Source: Rhizobiaceae bacterium
GTDB taxonomy: Bacteria; Pseudomonadota; Alphaproteobacteria; Rhizobiales; Rhizobiaceae
Reading direction: 5' to 3'
Length of the DNA stretch: 64,000 bases
Assembly (NCBI GenBank): GCA_019635755.1
Contig: JAHBYW010000001.1
Coordinates: 62,001 to 126,000, forward strand
Shown: positions 46,188-54,484 of the stretch, piece by piece
How positions within the stretch are numbered: the stretch's first letter is position 1
Layout of the letters: each line of letters opens with the position of its first letter
The notes under the pieces: model-generated
Told to the model about the DNA's origin: nothing
Seen by the model: only the letters and a program-made list of their open reading frames with translations
The model's database searches: none
Program-made: the position numbers and the translations under genes

Positions 46188-46664
46188 ATGTCCTCCCGCC
46201 TGACGCCCACCGTGCGCATCCAGGCCGAGGACTTCGACGTCGCCGCGGAGATTGCGCTGCTCGGCGAAGGCCGTGCCGATGTCGGCGCCGTCGTCACCTT
46301 CACCGGCCTCTGCCGCGACGAGGATGGCGCGCTCGGCGCGCTGCATCTCGAACACTACGCGGGCATGGCCGAGGCGGAGATCGCGCGCATCGCCGACGAG
46401 GCCGGCGCCCGATGGCCGATCACCGGGCTGACCGTCATCCACCGCGTCGGGCGCATCGAGCCCGGCCGGAACATCGTCCTCGTCGCCACCGCATCCGCTC
46501 ACCGCGACGCCGCTTTCCAGGCCGCCAGCTTCATGATGGACTACCTGAAGTCGCGCGCGCCCTTCTGGAAGAAGGAGGAGCGGCGCGATGGGACGACCGG
46601 CGGCTGGGTGGACGCCAAGGAGAGCGACGAAGAGGCGACACGGCGATGGAGCAGGCGTTCATGA
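46188..46664 (+). CDS. moaE: Molybdopterin synthase catalytic subunit
   Basis: A 158-residue subunit that converts cyclic pyranopterin monophosphate to molybdopterin with sulfur from MoaD-COSH. Conserved features: VTFTGLCRDEDGALGALHLE near residue 35, HRVGRIEPGRNIVLVATAS near 95, and the catalytic-Lys segment DYLKSRAPFWKKEERRDG near 120. It starts 2 bp after moaD and overlaps the META gene by 4 bp. Length is normal. Confidence 0.95.
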   Translation: MSSRLTPTVRIQAEDFDVAAEIALLGEGRADVGAVVTFTGLCRDEDGALGALHLEHYAGMAEAEIARIADEAGARWPITGLTVIHRVGRIEPGRNIVLVATASAHRDAAFQAASFMMDYLKSRAPFWKKEERRDGTTGGWVDAKESDEEATRRWSRRS

Positions 46665-47092
46665 CCGGTCGCGTCCCGTTGCGCTGGGCAATCGCCGCCG
46701 TTCTCGCCGGCATTCTCGTGGTGCCCGCCCTGGCAAGCGATGACGCGTCGCTGGCAGGCACCAGCTGGACGGCGACGATCATCGGCGGCGCTCCCGTACC
46801 CGACACGGAGGCGACCTATACGCTTATCGTCGAAGAAGGCGGAGGGATCTCCGGCTCCTGGGGCTGTTCCAGCTATGGCGGCGTGGCGACATTCGAGACT
46901 GAAGCCGTATCCTTCTCCACCTACCTGAACTACGACATGTGGTGCAGCGGAAGCCCGCCGTTGATGCCGTTCATCAACCTTCTGGGCAGTGCCACCCACT
47001 ACCGGATCGACGCAGGCGACCTGTCGCTCACCGACGCCTCCGGTGCCGAAACGCTCCGCTTCGCGCCTGGCGTTCGACCCCGGCCCTTCTAG
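46661..47092 (+). CDS. META domain (HslJ-like) exported protein
   Basis: A 143-residue exported protein. Signal peptide in TGRVPLRWAIAAVLAGILVV, cut near ALA-SDDAS. The remaining ~110 residues are the META fold: LAGTSWTATIIGGAPVPDTE, SGSWGCSSYGGVATFE, and a C-terminal segment FAPGVRPRPF. Members resemble E. coli HslJ, linked to heat and novobiocin resistance. The ATG at 46661 overlaps the moaE stop (ATGA) and has GGAGCAGG upstream. Some annotations would start at 46646. Confidence 0.8.
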   Translation: MTGRVPLRWAIAAVLAGILVVPALASDDASLAGTSWTATIIGGAPVPDTEATYTLIVEEGGGISGSWGCSSYGGVATFETEAVSFSTYLNYDMWCSGSPPLMPFINLLGSATHYRIDAGDLSLTDASGAETLRFAPGVRPRPF

Positions 47093-47218
47093 ACGGCTGC
47101 TCACTGTCGTAACGCGGCGTTAACCGAACGTTGCGGGAGTTCCTCGCCCCCCGCGTGCATTAGCGCTTTTGCAAGGGCCGCGCCTGTACCCGTGCCATGG
47201 GGACAGACCGGGCGCCGC

Positions 47219-49462
47219 ATGACTTCGTTTTACAACGCCTTGCTCGACATGGGCGCCAGCAGAGACTGGCTGATCACGGCCAATGTCAGCCTTTCCATCC
47301 TGCTCGGCCTCTGGATGCTGCGCTACCGCGACCTCTATTTCGCGGCGCGCGACGAGCAGCAGAACAACCACGACCTGATCGAGAACCTCTCGGAGGGCAT
47401 CTACCGCTCGTCGCCGGACGGCCGCCAGCTCAGCGCCAACCGGGCGCTGGTCAAGCTGAACGGCTATTCCAGCGAGGCCGAGATGCTGGAGGGCGTCAAG
47501 GACATCGGCAAGGAGTGGTATGTCGAACCCGGCCGGCGCGAGGAGTTCCGCGCGATCCTCCGGCGCGACGGCGTCGTCGAGGACTTCGTTTCCGAGGTCT
47601 ACCGCCACAAGACGCGCGAACGCATCTGGATCACCGAATCCGCCAGGCTCGTTCGCCACGCCAAATCCGGCAAGCCGCTCTTCTACGAAGGGTCGGTGCG
47701 CGAGATCACCGAGACCGTGAAGCGGCTGCAGCTGGAGGAGCGCTTCCGCAAGATGACCAACCAGCTGCCGGGCGGCCTGTTCCAGTTTGCCCGGCGTCCG
47801 GATGGCAGCCATTCGGTACTCTATCTCAGCATCGGCTTCCGCCGCATCACCGGCCTGCCGGACTCCGTCGACATGTCGACGCCGGCGCCGTTCGAGCGGC
47901 TGGTCCACGAGGCGGACCGCGCCGCCTACTACCAGTCGCTGCGCGACTCCTTCGACCGGCTCGACCCGTGGAACCACGAGTTCCGCATCCGCACCTTCGC
48001 CGGCGAGGAGAAGTGGGTGCGCGTCAATGCGCGTCCCGAGACCGAGGACGGGGCCACGACCTGGCACGGCTATCTCTCCGACATTTCGGTGCGCAAGGCG
48101 CACGAGATGGAGATCGAGGAGCTGGCCTATTTCGACCCGCTGACCCGCCTGCCCAACCGCCGCATGTTCCTGAGCCGCATGGCGCAGGCGATCTCAGGAC
48201 GCAGCCGCCACGGCGGCCACGGCGCGCTGCTGTTCATCGACCTCGACAACTTCAAGACGCTGAACGACACCCAGGGCCACGACGTCGGCGACGCCTTCCT
48301 GGCCCAGGTGGCGGAGCGGCTGAAGAGCTGCATGCGCGGCGACGAGATGGTGGCGCGGATCGGCGGCGACGAGTTCGTCGTGGTCGTCGACGACGCCGGG
48401 CCGGACCGTGCGCACGGCACGCGCAGCGCGATCACGCTGGCCAACCGCATCCTCTCCGAACTGCGCAGCGGGATCGAGGTCGGCCAGGTCCGCCACGTCG
48501 GCTCGGCCAGCATCGGCGTGGTCGTCTTCGACGGCAGCGAGACGCGGGCCGACGAGATCGTCAAGCGCGGCGACATCGCCATGTACCAGGCCAAGGCCGC
48601 CGGCCGGAACAGCATGGCATTGTTCGACCCGTCGACGCTGGAGCGCGAGGCGGAGCGCTACCAGCTGCTCAACGACCTGCGCGACGCCTTCGACCGCGAC
48701 CAGCTCGACCTGTACTACCAGCTGCAGGTCGACGATGCGCGCATCGTCATCGGCGCCGAGGCGCTCGTCCGCTGGAACCACCCTGCCCTCGGCATGATCC
48801 TGCCGGACCGGTTCGTGCCGCTGGCGGAGCAGTTCGGCCTGAACGACGAGCTGACCCGCTTCGTCTGCGAGCGCGGCCTGCGCACGCTGGGCACCTGGCA
48901 GCGCGATCCCGCGACCGCGCATTTGCGGCTGGCGCTCAACGTCTCCGTCCAGTCCTTCGCCCAGGACGGCTTCGCGAGCATGCTGGGCGAACTCATCGCC
49001 GCCGCGAAGGTCGACGCCAGCAAGCTGACGATCGAGCTGACCGAGCGCGTGATGGCCAAGGACCACGAGCAGATCGCGCGGCGGCTGGCCGAACTGAAAC
49101 GGCTCGGCGTGCGCCTGTCGCTGGACGATTTCGGCACGGGCTATTCCTCGCTCGCCTACCTCAAGGCGCTTCCCTTCGACGAGGTGAAGATCGACGGCGG
49201 CTTCGTCGCCGACATCGAGACCGGCGAGAGCGATCGCGCCCTGGTCAAGACCATCCTGGCCATGGCCCGCACGCTGGGTCTGAAGGCAGTCGCCGAGCAT
49301 GTCGAGAACATCCGCCAGGAAGCCTTCCTGCGCGGCTATGGCTGCGACTATCTCCAGGGCTACCTCTACGGTCGCCCGATGCCGCTCGCCCGGCTGTTCT
49401 CGCAGTCGATCGCCGAGCAGCAGCCGGAGGACAGCGCGGAGAAGGTCCGGCTGCACGGCTGA
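47219..49462 (+). CDS. PAS-GGDEF-EAL cyclic-di-GMP turnover protein
   Basis: A 747-residue inner-membrane-anchored sensor for c-di-GMP. An N-terminal hydrophobic helix (~20-38, ANVSLSILLGLWML) is followed by two PAS domains (~50-170 and ~185-300), a GGDEF domain with an intact RIGGDEF (~382) and an EAL domain with intact GAEALVRW (~513). The EAL set looks catalytic: ELTERVM, DDFGTGYSSL, KIDGGF, and Q in YLQGYLYG. So both diguanylate cyclase and phosphodiesterase activity are possible. The GGDEF inhibitory I-site RxxD is degenerate here (RGDE). It has its own 126-bp upstream spacer. Confidence 0.94.
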   Translation: MTSFYNALLDMGASRDWLITANVSLSILLGLWMLRYRDLYFAARDEQQNNHDLIENLSEGIYRSSPDGRQLSANRALVKLNGYSSEAEMLEGVKDIGKEWYVEPGRREEFRAILRRDGVVEDFVSEVYRHKTRERIWITESARLVRHAKSGKPLFYEGSVREITETVKRLQLEERFRKMTNQLPGGLFQFARRPDGSHSVLYLSIGFRRITGLPDSVDMSTPAPFERLVHEADRAAYYQSLRDSFDRLDPWNHEFRIRTFAGEEKWVRVNARPETEDGATTWHGYLSDISVRKAHEMEIEELAYFDPLTRLPNRRMFLSRMAQAISGRSRHGGHGALLFIDLDNFKTLNDTQGHDVGDAFLAQVAERLKSCMRGDEMVARIGGDEFVVVVDDAGPDRAHGTRSAITLANRILSELRSGIEVGQVRHVGSASIGVVVFDGSETRADEIVKRGDIAMYQAKAAGRNSMALFDPSTLEREAERYQLLNDLRDAFDRDQLDLYYQLQVDDARIVIGAEALVRWNHPALGMILPDRFVPLAEQFGLNDELTRFVCERGLRTLGTWQRDPATAHLRLALNVSVQSFAQDGFASMLGELIAAAKVDASKLTIELTERVMAKDHEQIARRLAELKRLGVRLSLDDFGTGYSSLAYLKALPFDEVKIDGGFVADIETGESDRALVKTILAMARTLGLKAVAEHVENIRQEAFLRGYGCDYLQGYLYGRPMPLARLFSQSIAEQQPEDSAEKVRLHG

Positions 49463-49535
49463 CGGCGCCGATGCTGGCGGCTTGACGCCGCCGGCCGAGC
49501 CGACGCTAATGGCGCCCGGTCAACCGGGATCGCTC

Positions 49536-50846
49536 ATGAAGCCGGCCCTCCTGCGCCTTGCGGCAGCCGCATCCATCGTGTTCGTGCTGGCGCCGCTCGG
49601 CGCCGCCGCATCCCAGCGCAATGCGCTGGTGATCGGCAATTCGTCCTACCGGCCGGGCTACGAGCTGCGCAATCCTGTCGCCGACGCCCGCGCCATCGCG
49701 CGCAGCCTGTCGGGACTGGGCTTCGACGTGATGCTGGTCCAGGACACAGATCTCGCCACCGCGCAGCGTGCCCTCGACGCCTTCGTGCCGAAGGCGCTGC
49801 AGGGTGAGACCTCGCTGATCTACTATGCCGGCCATGGCGCGATGATCGACGGCCGCACCTTCATGCTGCCGGTCGACTTCTCGATGGCCACCTTCGACCA
49901 GGTCGACAAGGAAGCGCTGGACATCGAACGGCTGGTCCAGACGCTCGCCAGCACCCATTCCGAGCTCAAGCTCCTGCTGTTCGACGCCTGCCGCAACAAT
50001 CCGCTGGAGGATCGCGGTGCGGAGCCGCTGAAGCAGGCGGCGGAGGTGCCGAAGCGCGCCGGCAACACTCTGGTGGCCTATGCGACGGCGCAGGGCCGGA
50101 CCGCGACCGACGGCGCGGGCGACCACAGTCCCTTCGCCGAGGGGATGATGACGTACATCGTGTCGCCGGACATGGAACTCTCCGACCTGATCCGCCAAGT
50201 CACCGTTTTCGTGCGCGACAAGACCGACGGCCGCCAGTCGGTGTGGACCGAGAGCACGCTGGAGCGCGACTTCTTCATCGGCGTCGCCGCCCCCGCGCCG
50301 GGCGCGATCGTCGAGTTCACGCCGCCGGAGCCTGAAGCCGGACAGGGGCTCGTCTTTCCCGATTCCGGCGCGCGGCTGCTGACGGACGCCGAGGTCGAGG
50401 GCAAGGACGCCGCGACGCTCCGGCTGGCGCGCAACGAGATCTTCGCCCGGCGCGGGATGATCTTCACCGACGCAGCGCTGGCCGCCCATTTCTCGCAGTT
50501 CGCCTGGTACCGCGCGGAAACGGCGGAGCCGGTGCTCAATGACCTGGAACTGAAGAATGTCGAACTGATCCGGCGCTACGAGCTTTTGGCGGCCGCGCCC
50601 GTCGAGGGCTTTATCTTCCCGGACTCCGACCGACGCCTGCTGGAGGCGGACGAGGTTTCGCCGCTCGGCAAGGAGCAGCTTCGCATCGCCCGCAACGAGA
50701 TCTACGCGCGCCGCGGCCGCAAGTTCGTCCGCGCCGAGGTGCGGGAGTACTTCGAGCAGTTCGACTGGTACGATCCGCGCTTCGGGGAGGTCGAACTCAC
50801 CTACATCGAACAGAAGAATGTCGATCTCATCCGCCGCTACGAGTAG
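49536..50846 (+). CDS. Caspase-family (C14) protease with two YARHG domains
   Basis: A 436-residue exported protein. Signal peptide KPALLRLAAAASIVFVLAPL, cut near AAA-SQRN. Residues ~30-265 are a peptidase C14 (metacaspase-like) domain: NALVIGNSSY start, catalytic His in YYAGHGAMI (~100) and catalytic Cys in LFDACRNNPL (~151). Two YARHG domains follow (~270-350 and ~358-436), each with the core RLARNEIFARRGMIF or RIARNEIYARRGRKF and a WY pair (FAWYRAE, FDWYDPR). Starting at 49536 rather than 49509 gives the cleaner signal peptide. Its 3' end overlaps an M15 peptidase by 29 bp. Catalytic residues are present; targets are unknown. Confidence 0.92.
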   Translation: MKPALLRLAAAASIVFVLAPLGAAASQRNALVIGNSSYRPGYELRNPVADARAIARSLSGLGFDVMLVQDTDLATAQRALDAFVPKALQGETSLIYYAGHGAMIDGRTFMLPVDFSMATFDQVDKEALDIERLVQTLASTHSELKLLLFDACRNNPLEDRGAEPLKQAAEVPKRAGNTLVAYATAQGRTATDGAGDHSPFAEGMMTYIVSPDMELSDLIRQVTVFVRDKTDGRQSVWTESTLERDFFIGVAAPAPGAIVEFTPPEPEAGQGLVFPDSGARLLTDAEVEGKDAATLRLARNEIFARRGMIFTDAALAAHFSQFAWYRAETAEPVLNDLELKNVELIRRYELLAAAPVEGFIFPDSDRRLLEADEVSPLGKEQLRIARNEIYARRGRKFVRAEVREYFEQFDWYDPRFGEVELTYIEQKNVDLIRRYE

Positions 50847-51651
50847 GGCGCTCGCCATTGCCGTCGCACTGGCATGGCCGGCCGCCTCTGCCCTCGCAAA
50901 GGACGCGGCGCCCGGCACGTACGGGCGCAATCCGGCCGGCCTGGCCGCGCATCTCGACCGGCTCGTCGCCGCCTATCCGGACACGATCCAGGGATATGAC
51001 GACACGCATCTGGTGCTGAGGGACGGCACGCGCTTCGCCATCGACGACGGCCGCGAGGACAAGTCCTTCGACGAGCTGCTGGACTTGCCCGACATCGGCG
51101 ACATGTTCGCCTTCGTCTATCCGGCCGACGCCGACGCCGCGCAGCCGCCCGTCGATTTCGACCCCGGACGGGTGCGGGTCGAGGGGCTGTTCAAGGCGCT
51201 CTATGGCGATTGCGAGAAAGGCGACCTGACCGGGCGCATGTCCCGCGTCGACTGGGTGCCGGGGCATGGCGGCAAGCCAGTCTGGGTGGCGACGGCACAG
51301 GGCGTCGACCGCGCGCTGAAAGCCGTGTCGGCCGAGCTCGATGCGCTGCCTGCCTCGTTCGGCAAGTTCCTGGCGCCCTCCTCGGGCACCTACAACTGCC
51401 GGCCGATCGCCGGCACGAACCGCATGTCGATGCACTCCTATGGCGTGGCGATCGATATCAACACGGACTTTTCGGACTACTGGCGCTGGACCAAACCGGG
51501 GGCGGACGGGCTCTACCCGTGGAAGAACCGCATCCCGCCGGAGGTCGTCGCCATCTTCGAGAAGCACGGCTTCATCTGGGGCGGCCGCTGGTACCACTAC
51601 GACACGATGCATTTCGAGTACCGGCCCGACCTGCTGGCGGCGGCCGACTGA
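50818..51651 (+). CDS. M15 family peptidase (D-Ala-D-Ala carboxypeptidase-like)
   Basis: A 277-residue exported zinc peptidase likely acting on peptidoglycan stem peptides. Signal peptide SRALAIAVALAWPAASALA, cut before KDAAP. The M15 zinc motif is MHSYGVAIDIN near residue 205 (His and Asp ligands), and the second His is in YDTMHFEYRP near 265. The ~150 residues before them are a lineage-specific N-terminal region. The ATG overlaps the caspase gene by 29 bp in another frame, so translation is coupled. A hairpin terminator follows. Confidence 0.9.
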   Translation: MSISSAATSRALAIAVALAWPAASALAKDAAPGTYGRNPAGLAAHLDRLVAAYPDTIQGYDDTHLVLRDGTRFAIDDGREDKSFDELLDLPDIGDMFAFVYPADADAAQPPVDFDPGRVRVEGLFKALYGDCEKGDLTGRMSRVDWVPGHGGKPVWVATAQGVDRALKAVSAELDALPASFGKFLAPSSGTYNCRPIAGTNRMSMHSYGVAIDINTDFSDYWRWTKPGADGLYPWKNRIPPEVVAIFEKHGFIWGGRWYHYDTMHFEYRPDLLAAAD

Positions 51652-51657
51652 AACGCG

Positions 51658-51687
51658 AGAGGCCCGCCGGGGCTCCGGCAGGCCTCT
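51658..51687. terminator. Bidirectional terminator after M15 gene
   Basis: AGAGGCCCGCCGG-GGCT-CCGGCAGGCCTCT is a 13-bp stem with one mismatch, then TCTTCATTTCATT on the plus strand. It lies between the M15 gene and the convergent ndk gene. Confidence 0.8.
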
Positions 51688-51734
51688 TCTTCATTTCATT
51701 CCAGGGCCTTGCCGCCGCAGGCGGCGGAACCGAT

Positions 51735-52157
51735 TCAGCCGACGATCTCGGTATCCGAGAACCAGTACTTGATCTCCTGCGCGGCCGTCTCGGGCGCGTC
51801 GGAGCCGTGGACCGAGTTCTCGCCGATCGACACCGCATGCACCTTGCGGATGGTGCCCTCGGCCGCGTTCGCCGGGTTGGTCGCGCCCATCACGTCGCGG
51901 TTCCGGGTGATGGCGTTCTCGCCTTCGAGCACCTGGACGACCGTCGGGCCCGACGACATGGACTCGACCAGTTCGCCGAAGAACGGGCGCTCGCGATGCA
52001 CGGCGTAGAAACCCTCGGCCTCGCGGCGGCTCATCCACACGCGCTTGCTGGCAATGACGCGCAGGCCTGCCTCCTCCAGCATCTTGGTGATCGCACCCGT
52101 CAGGTTGCGCCGCGTCGCATCAGGCTTGATCATCGAGAAGGTGCGTTCGATCGCCAT
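51735..52157 (-). CDS. ndk: Nucleoside diphosphate kinase
   Basis: A 140-residue enzyme that moves gamma-phosphate between NTPs and NDPs via a phosphohistidine. The N-terminus is [18 protein letters not shown], and the active-site His is in [13 protein letters not shown] near residue 115, preceded by [15 protein letters not shown]. Length is standard. It is monocistronic with a likely sigma-70 promoter just upstream and a terminator after it. Confidence 0.97.
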   Translation of the reverse strand: MAIERTFSMIKPDATRRNLTGAITKMLEEAGLRVIASKRVWMSRREAEGFYAVHRERPFFGELVESMSSGPTVVQVLEGENAITRNRDVMGATNPANAAEGTIRKVHAVSIGENSVHGSDAPETAAQEIKYWFSDTEIVG

Positions 52158-52199
52158 CGTCTATCCCTTGGTTTCCAGCGCTTTGATTGAGTGGGCGCC

Positions 52200-52229
52200 C
52201 CTATACAGGCCGCCCGGCGCATTGCCAAG
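52200..52229 (-). promoter_or_regulatory. Likely sigma-70 promoter for ndk
   Basis: Minus strand: CTTGGC (52229-52224), an 18-nt spacer, then TATAGG (52205-52200). Shifting the -10 to TGTATA gives a 16-nt spacer. Predicted RNA start is about 36 nt before the ndk ATG. It lies just beyond the GST stop at 52236. Confidence 0.5.
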
Positions 52230-52235
52230 CCCGCC

Positions 52236-52928
52236 TCACGCCGCTGCCGGCACCTGCCCGGCCAGACCGTCGTGCAGCGCCAGGCAGCGCTCCAGCCAGG
52301 CGCGGATCGGATCGTCGTCGGCCAGCGGCCGATAAGTCGAGACGACGCGCGCCCACTGGAACGCCGCGAAGACGATGTAGTCGGCGAAGAGCGGCGACGC
52401 CCCGCCGATGAAGGGCTGGTAGCCCAGCGTGCTGCGCAGCGGCTCCAGCGCCGCACGGAACGCCGCCAGCTTCTCGTCGCGCTCTCCTGCGGCAGCTTCC
52501 AGGCCCTTGCCGTAGCGCTTCTCGCGGCTGGCGCGGAAATAGTCGCGATTGGGCGGATCCTGCATCGCATGGATGTCGGTCAGCACGGCGATCCCGAGAA
52601 ACGGGTGGATGGTCAGTTGCGTCCACCGCTCGATCATGCGCGCCATCGCCTTGCCACCCTCTCCGCCGAACAGGGTGGGCCGGTCCGGATAGGCCTGCTC
52701 GAGATGGAGCGCGATGTCGAAGGAGTCGGTAACGACCCGGTCGCCGTCGCGGATCACCGGCACCGTCTTGGACGCTCCGCCCTCGACGCCCGGCACATCT
52801 AGGAAACGTGTCGGCACGGTCCGGTACGCCAGGCCCTTGTGGGCCAGCGCCAGCTTCGCCTTCCAGCAATGCGGGCTGAACGGCCGCGACGGGTCGGAGC
52901 CGACGAGATCGTAGAGGAGAATGGTCAT
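52236..52928 (-). CDS. Glutathione S-transferase family protein (LigE-like)
   Basis: A 230-residue GST-fold protein. Its thioredoxin domain begins TILLYDLVGSDPSRPFSPHC and has KTVPVIRDGDRVVTDSFDIA, which contacts glutathione. The SRPFSPHCWKAKLALAHKGL pattern is the one seen in beta-aryl-etherase-type (LigE/F) and related GSTs, so it may act on aromatic ether or other xenobiotic substrates. The C-terminal helical domain is complete. The ATG at 52928 is 60 bp from the divergent DinB gene. Confidence 0.87.
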   Translation of the reverse strand: MTILLYDLVGSDPSRPFSPHCWKAKLALAHKGLAYRTVPTRFLDVPGVEGGASKTVPVIRDGDRVVTDSFDIALHLEQAYPDRPTLFGGEGGKAMARMIERWTQLTIHPFLGIAVLTDIHAMQDPPNRDYFRASREKRYGKGLEAAAGERDEKLAAFRAALEPLRSTLGYQPFIGGASPLFADYIVFAAFQWARVVSTYRPLADDDPIRAWLERCLALHDGLAGQVPAAA

Positions 52929-52988
52929 GGCTGTTGTCTCTTTTCCGCGGCGGCGTATCTTGGCGGCCCTTCCCCGAAAGGAAAGACC

Positions 52989-53501
52989 TTGAAGCAGCAT
53001 TTCATGATGATGGCCGCCTACAACCGTTGGGCCAACGTCCGCGTCTATGACGCAGCCGCGGAGCTGAGCGACAGGGAATGGCAGAAGGACACCGGCGCCT
53101 TCTTCGGCTCGATGATGGGTACGCTGAACCACCTGGTCGCCACCGACCGCATCTGGATGAAACGCTTCACCGGGCTCGGCGAAGCGCCGCGCGCGCTGGA
53201 TGCCATCGTCGACCGCAGCTTCGAGGGCCTGCGCGCGGCGCGCGTCGTGGAGGATGCGCGCATCATGGAATGGGTCGACGCGCTTTCCGAGGAGGAGCTC
53301 GAGGGCCGTTTCACCTACGTTACGATGACCGATGTGCGCACCGTGTCTCAGCGCATCGCGCCGGTGCTGGCCCATCTCTTCAACCACCAGACCCACCATC
53401 GCGGCCAGGCGCATACGATCCTGACCATGCTGGGCAAGCCGAGCCTCGGCCTGGACCTCGTCTATTTCCAGCGGACCGAGGAAGGCCGAGCCTTCGCCTG
53501 A
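52989..53501 (+). CDS. DinB family protein
   Basis: A 170-residue four-helix-bundle metalloprotein of the DinB/YfiT superfamily. Probable metal-ligand His residues are in TLNHLVATDRIW (~48) and in LFNHQTHHRGQAHTIL (~128-136). It may be a thiol-dependent S-transferase; this is family inference. Translation is taken from TTG (52989), preceded by AAAGGA at 7-nt spacing, because no in-frame ATG precedes the conserved LKQHFMMMAAYNRWAN. It is divergent from the GST, which may share its promoter region. Confidence 0.88.
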   Translation: MKQHFMMMAAYNRWANVRVYDAAAELSDREWQKDTGAFFGSMMGTLNHLVATDRIWMKRFTGLGEAPRALDAIVDRSFEGLRAARVVEDARIMEWVDALSEEELEGRFTYVTMTDVRTVSQRIAPVLAHLFNHQTHHRGQAHTILTMLGKPSLGLDLVYFQRTEEGRAFA

Positions 53502-53688
53502 CGGGCGGCTTCGCCGCGGGCCGTACACGATGGAATCGAACGCCCCACCACGCACATTGCCCGGCATTTTAGCGATGCCGTTTCCCGTCCCGTAACCACG
53601 ACGAATACTGCCCGGAAACGAATCGAATACTTGCACGTACTGCTATACCGCCGCGATTTTCCGGCGAGCATACGTACAGGAGCGAACA

Positions 53689-54378
53689 ATGGCAGTACTT
53701 GCGAAAGGTCTGGCCAGCCTTCTGGCCGGCGTGACCACGATCGGACTTGCCTGCCTTTCGGCGCAGGCACAGGAAGGCGTCGGCATCGGCCTCGGCGGCA
53801 TCGGCGTCGACATCAATGACAATGGCGGCAACGGCCTGGGCGCCGGCGTGTCCGTCGGCGGGGCCAGCGGCATCAACGCGGATGTCGGCCTCGGCACCGG
53901 CGGCAACGGTGTCGGCGCAGCCGTCGACGCCTCGGTCGGCGGCAGCCGCGGGATCAACGCGAACGTCGATGTCGGCGCGCTGGGTGGCGGCTCGGGCGGT
54001 CTGGCCGATGTCGACGCGACGGCGTCGATCGGCGGGTCGAACGGCGTCAACGTCGATGCCGGCGCCAATGTCGGCGGTGGCGGCGGCGTGGACCTCGACC
54101 TGTCCCTGGGCATCGGCGGCCCGGGAACCACGGCCCCGGGCGTCGACGAACGCCTTCAGCCTCCGCCGGTGCCGGGCAGGACCGTCACCGTCAACCCCGG
54201 CTCGGGCGCGGGCGGAAGCGCCGGACGCGGAACCGGCTCGGTCAGCACGGCGATCGCTGGCATGTCGGACGCCGAGATCACGCGGTTCGCACGTCGCTGC
54301 GCCGAGATCCTCGGCAACCCCAGCAGCTACGACGGCGACCTCGTCAGCCTCTGCCGGGCCATCCGCGCGGCGAACTGA
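53689..54378 (+). CDS. Glycine-rich repeat exported protein
   Basis: A 229-residue exported protein. Signal peptide KGLASLLAGVTTIGLACLSA, cut before QAQEG. Residues ~28-150 are made of imperfect ~25-residue Gly/Val/Asp/Asn repeats (VGGASGINADVGLG, VGGSRGINANVDVG, IGGSNGVNVDAGAN), with alternating polar and hydrophobic residues that suggest a beta-solenoid. A Pro/Gly/Ser linker (~150-185) leads to a short helical C-terminal domain with two Cys (RRCAEILGNPSSYDGDLVS and LCRAIRA). No family name recognised. It is monocistronic, with a hairpin after it. Confidence 0.8.
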   Translation: MAVLAKGLASLLAGVTTIGLACLSAQAQEGVGIGLGGIGVDINDNGGNGLGAGVSVGGASGINADVGLGTGGNGVGAAVDASVGGSRGINANVDVGALGGGSGGLADVDATASIGGSNGVNVDAGANVGGGGGVDLDLSLGIGGPGTTAPGVDERLQPPPVPGRTVTVNPGSGAGGSAGRGTGSVSTAIAGMSDAEITRFARRCAEILGNPSSYDGDLVSLCRAIRAAN

Positions 54379-54399
54379 TCGCGTCTGGCGAAACAGTCC

Positions 54400-54428
54400 G
54401 AACGGCCCGCCGCGCGCGGGCCGTTCTT
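54400..54428 (+). terminator. Hairpin terminator after glycine-rich gene
   Basis: GAACGGCCCGC-CGCGC-GCGGGCCGTTC is a perfect 11-bp stem with a 5-nt loop. Only two T's follow directly, so the U-tail is poor. Confidence 0.65.
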
Positions 54429-54484
54429 GCTGCGGTTGCGCAACATGCTTGCCTTCACCGGTCCGCTCCTCCAAAAGCGCGGCC

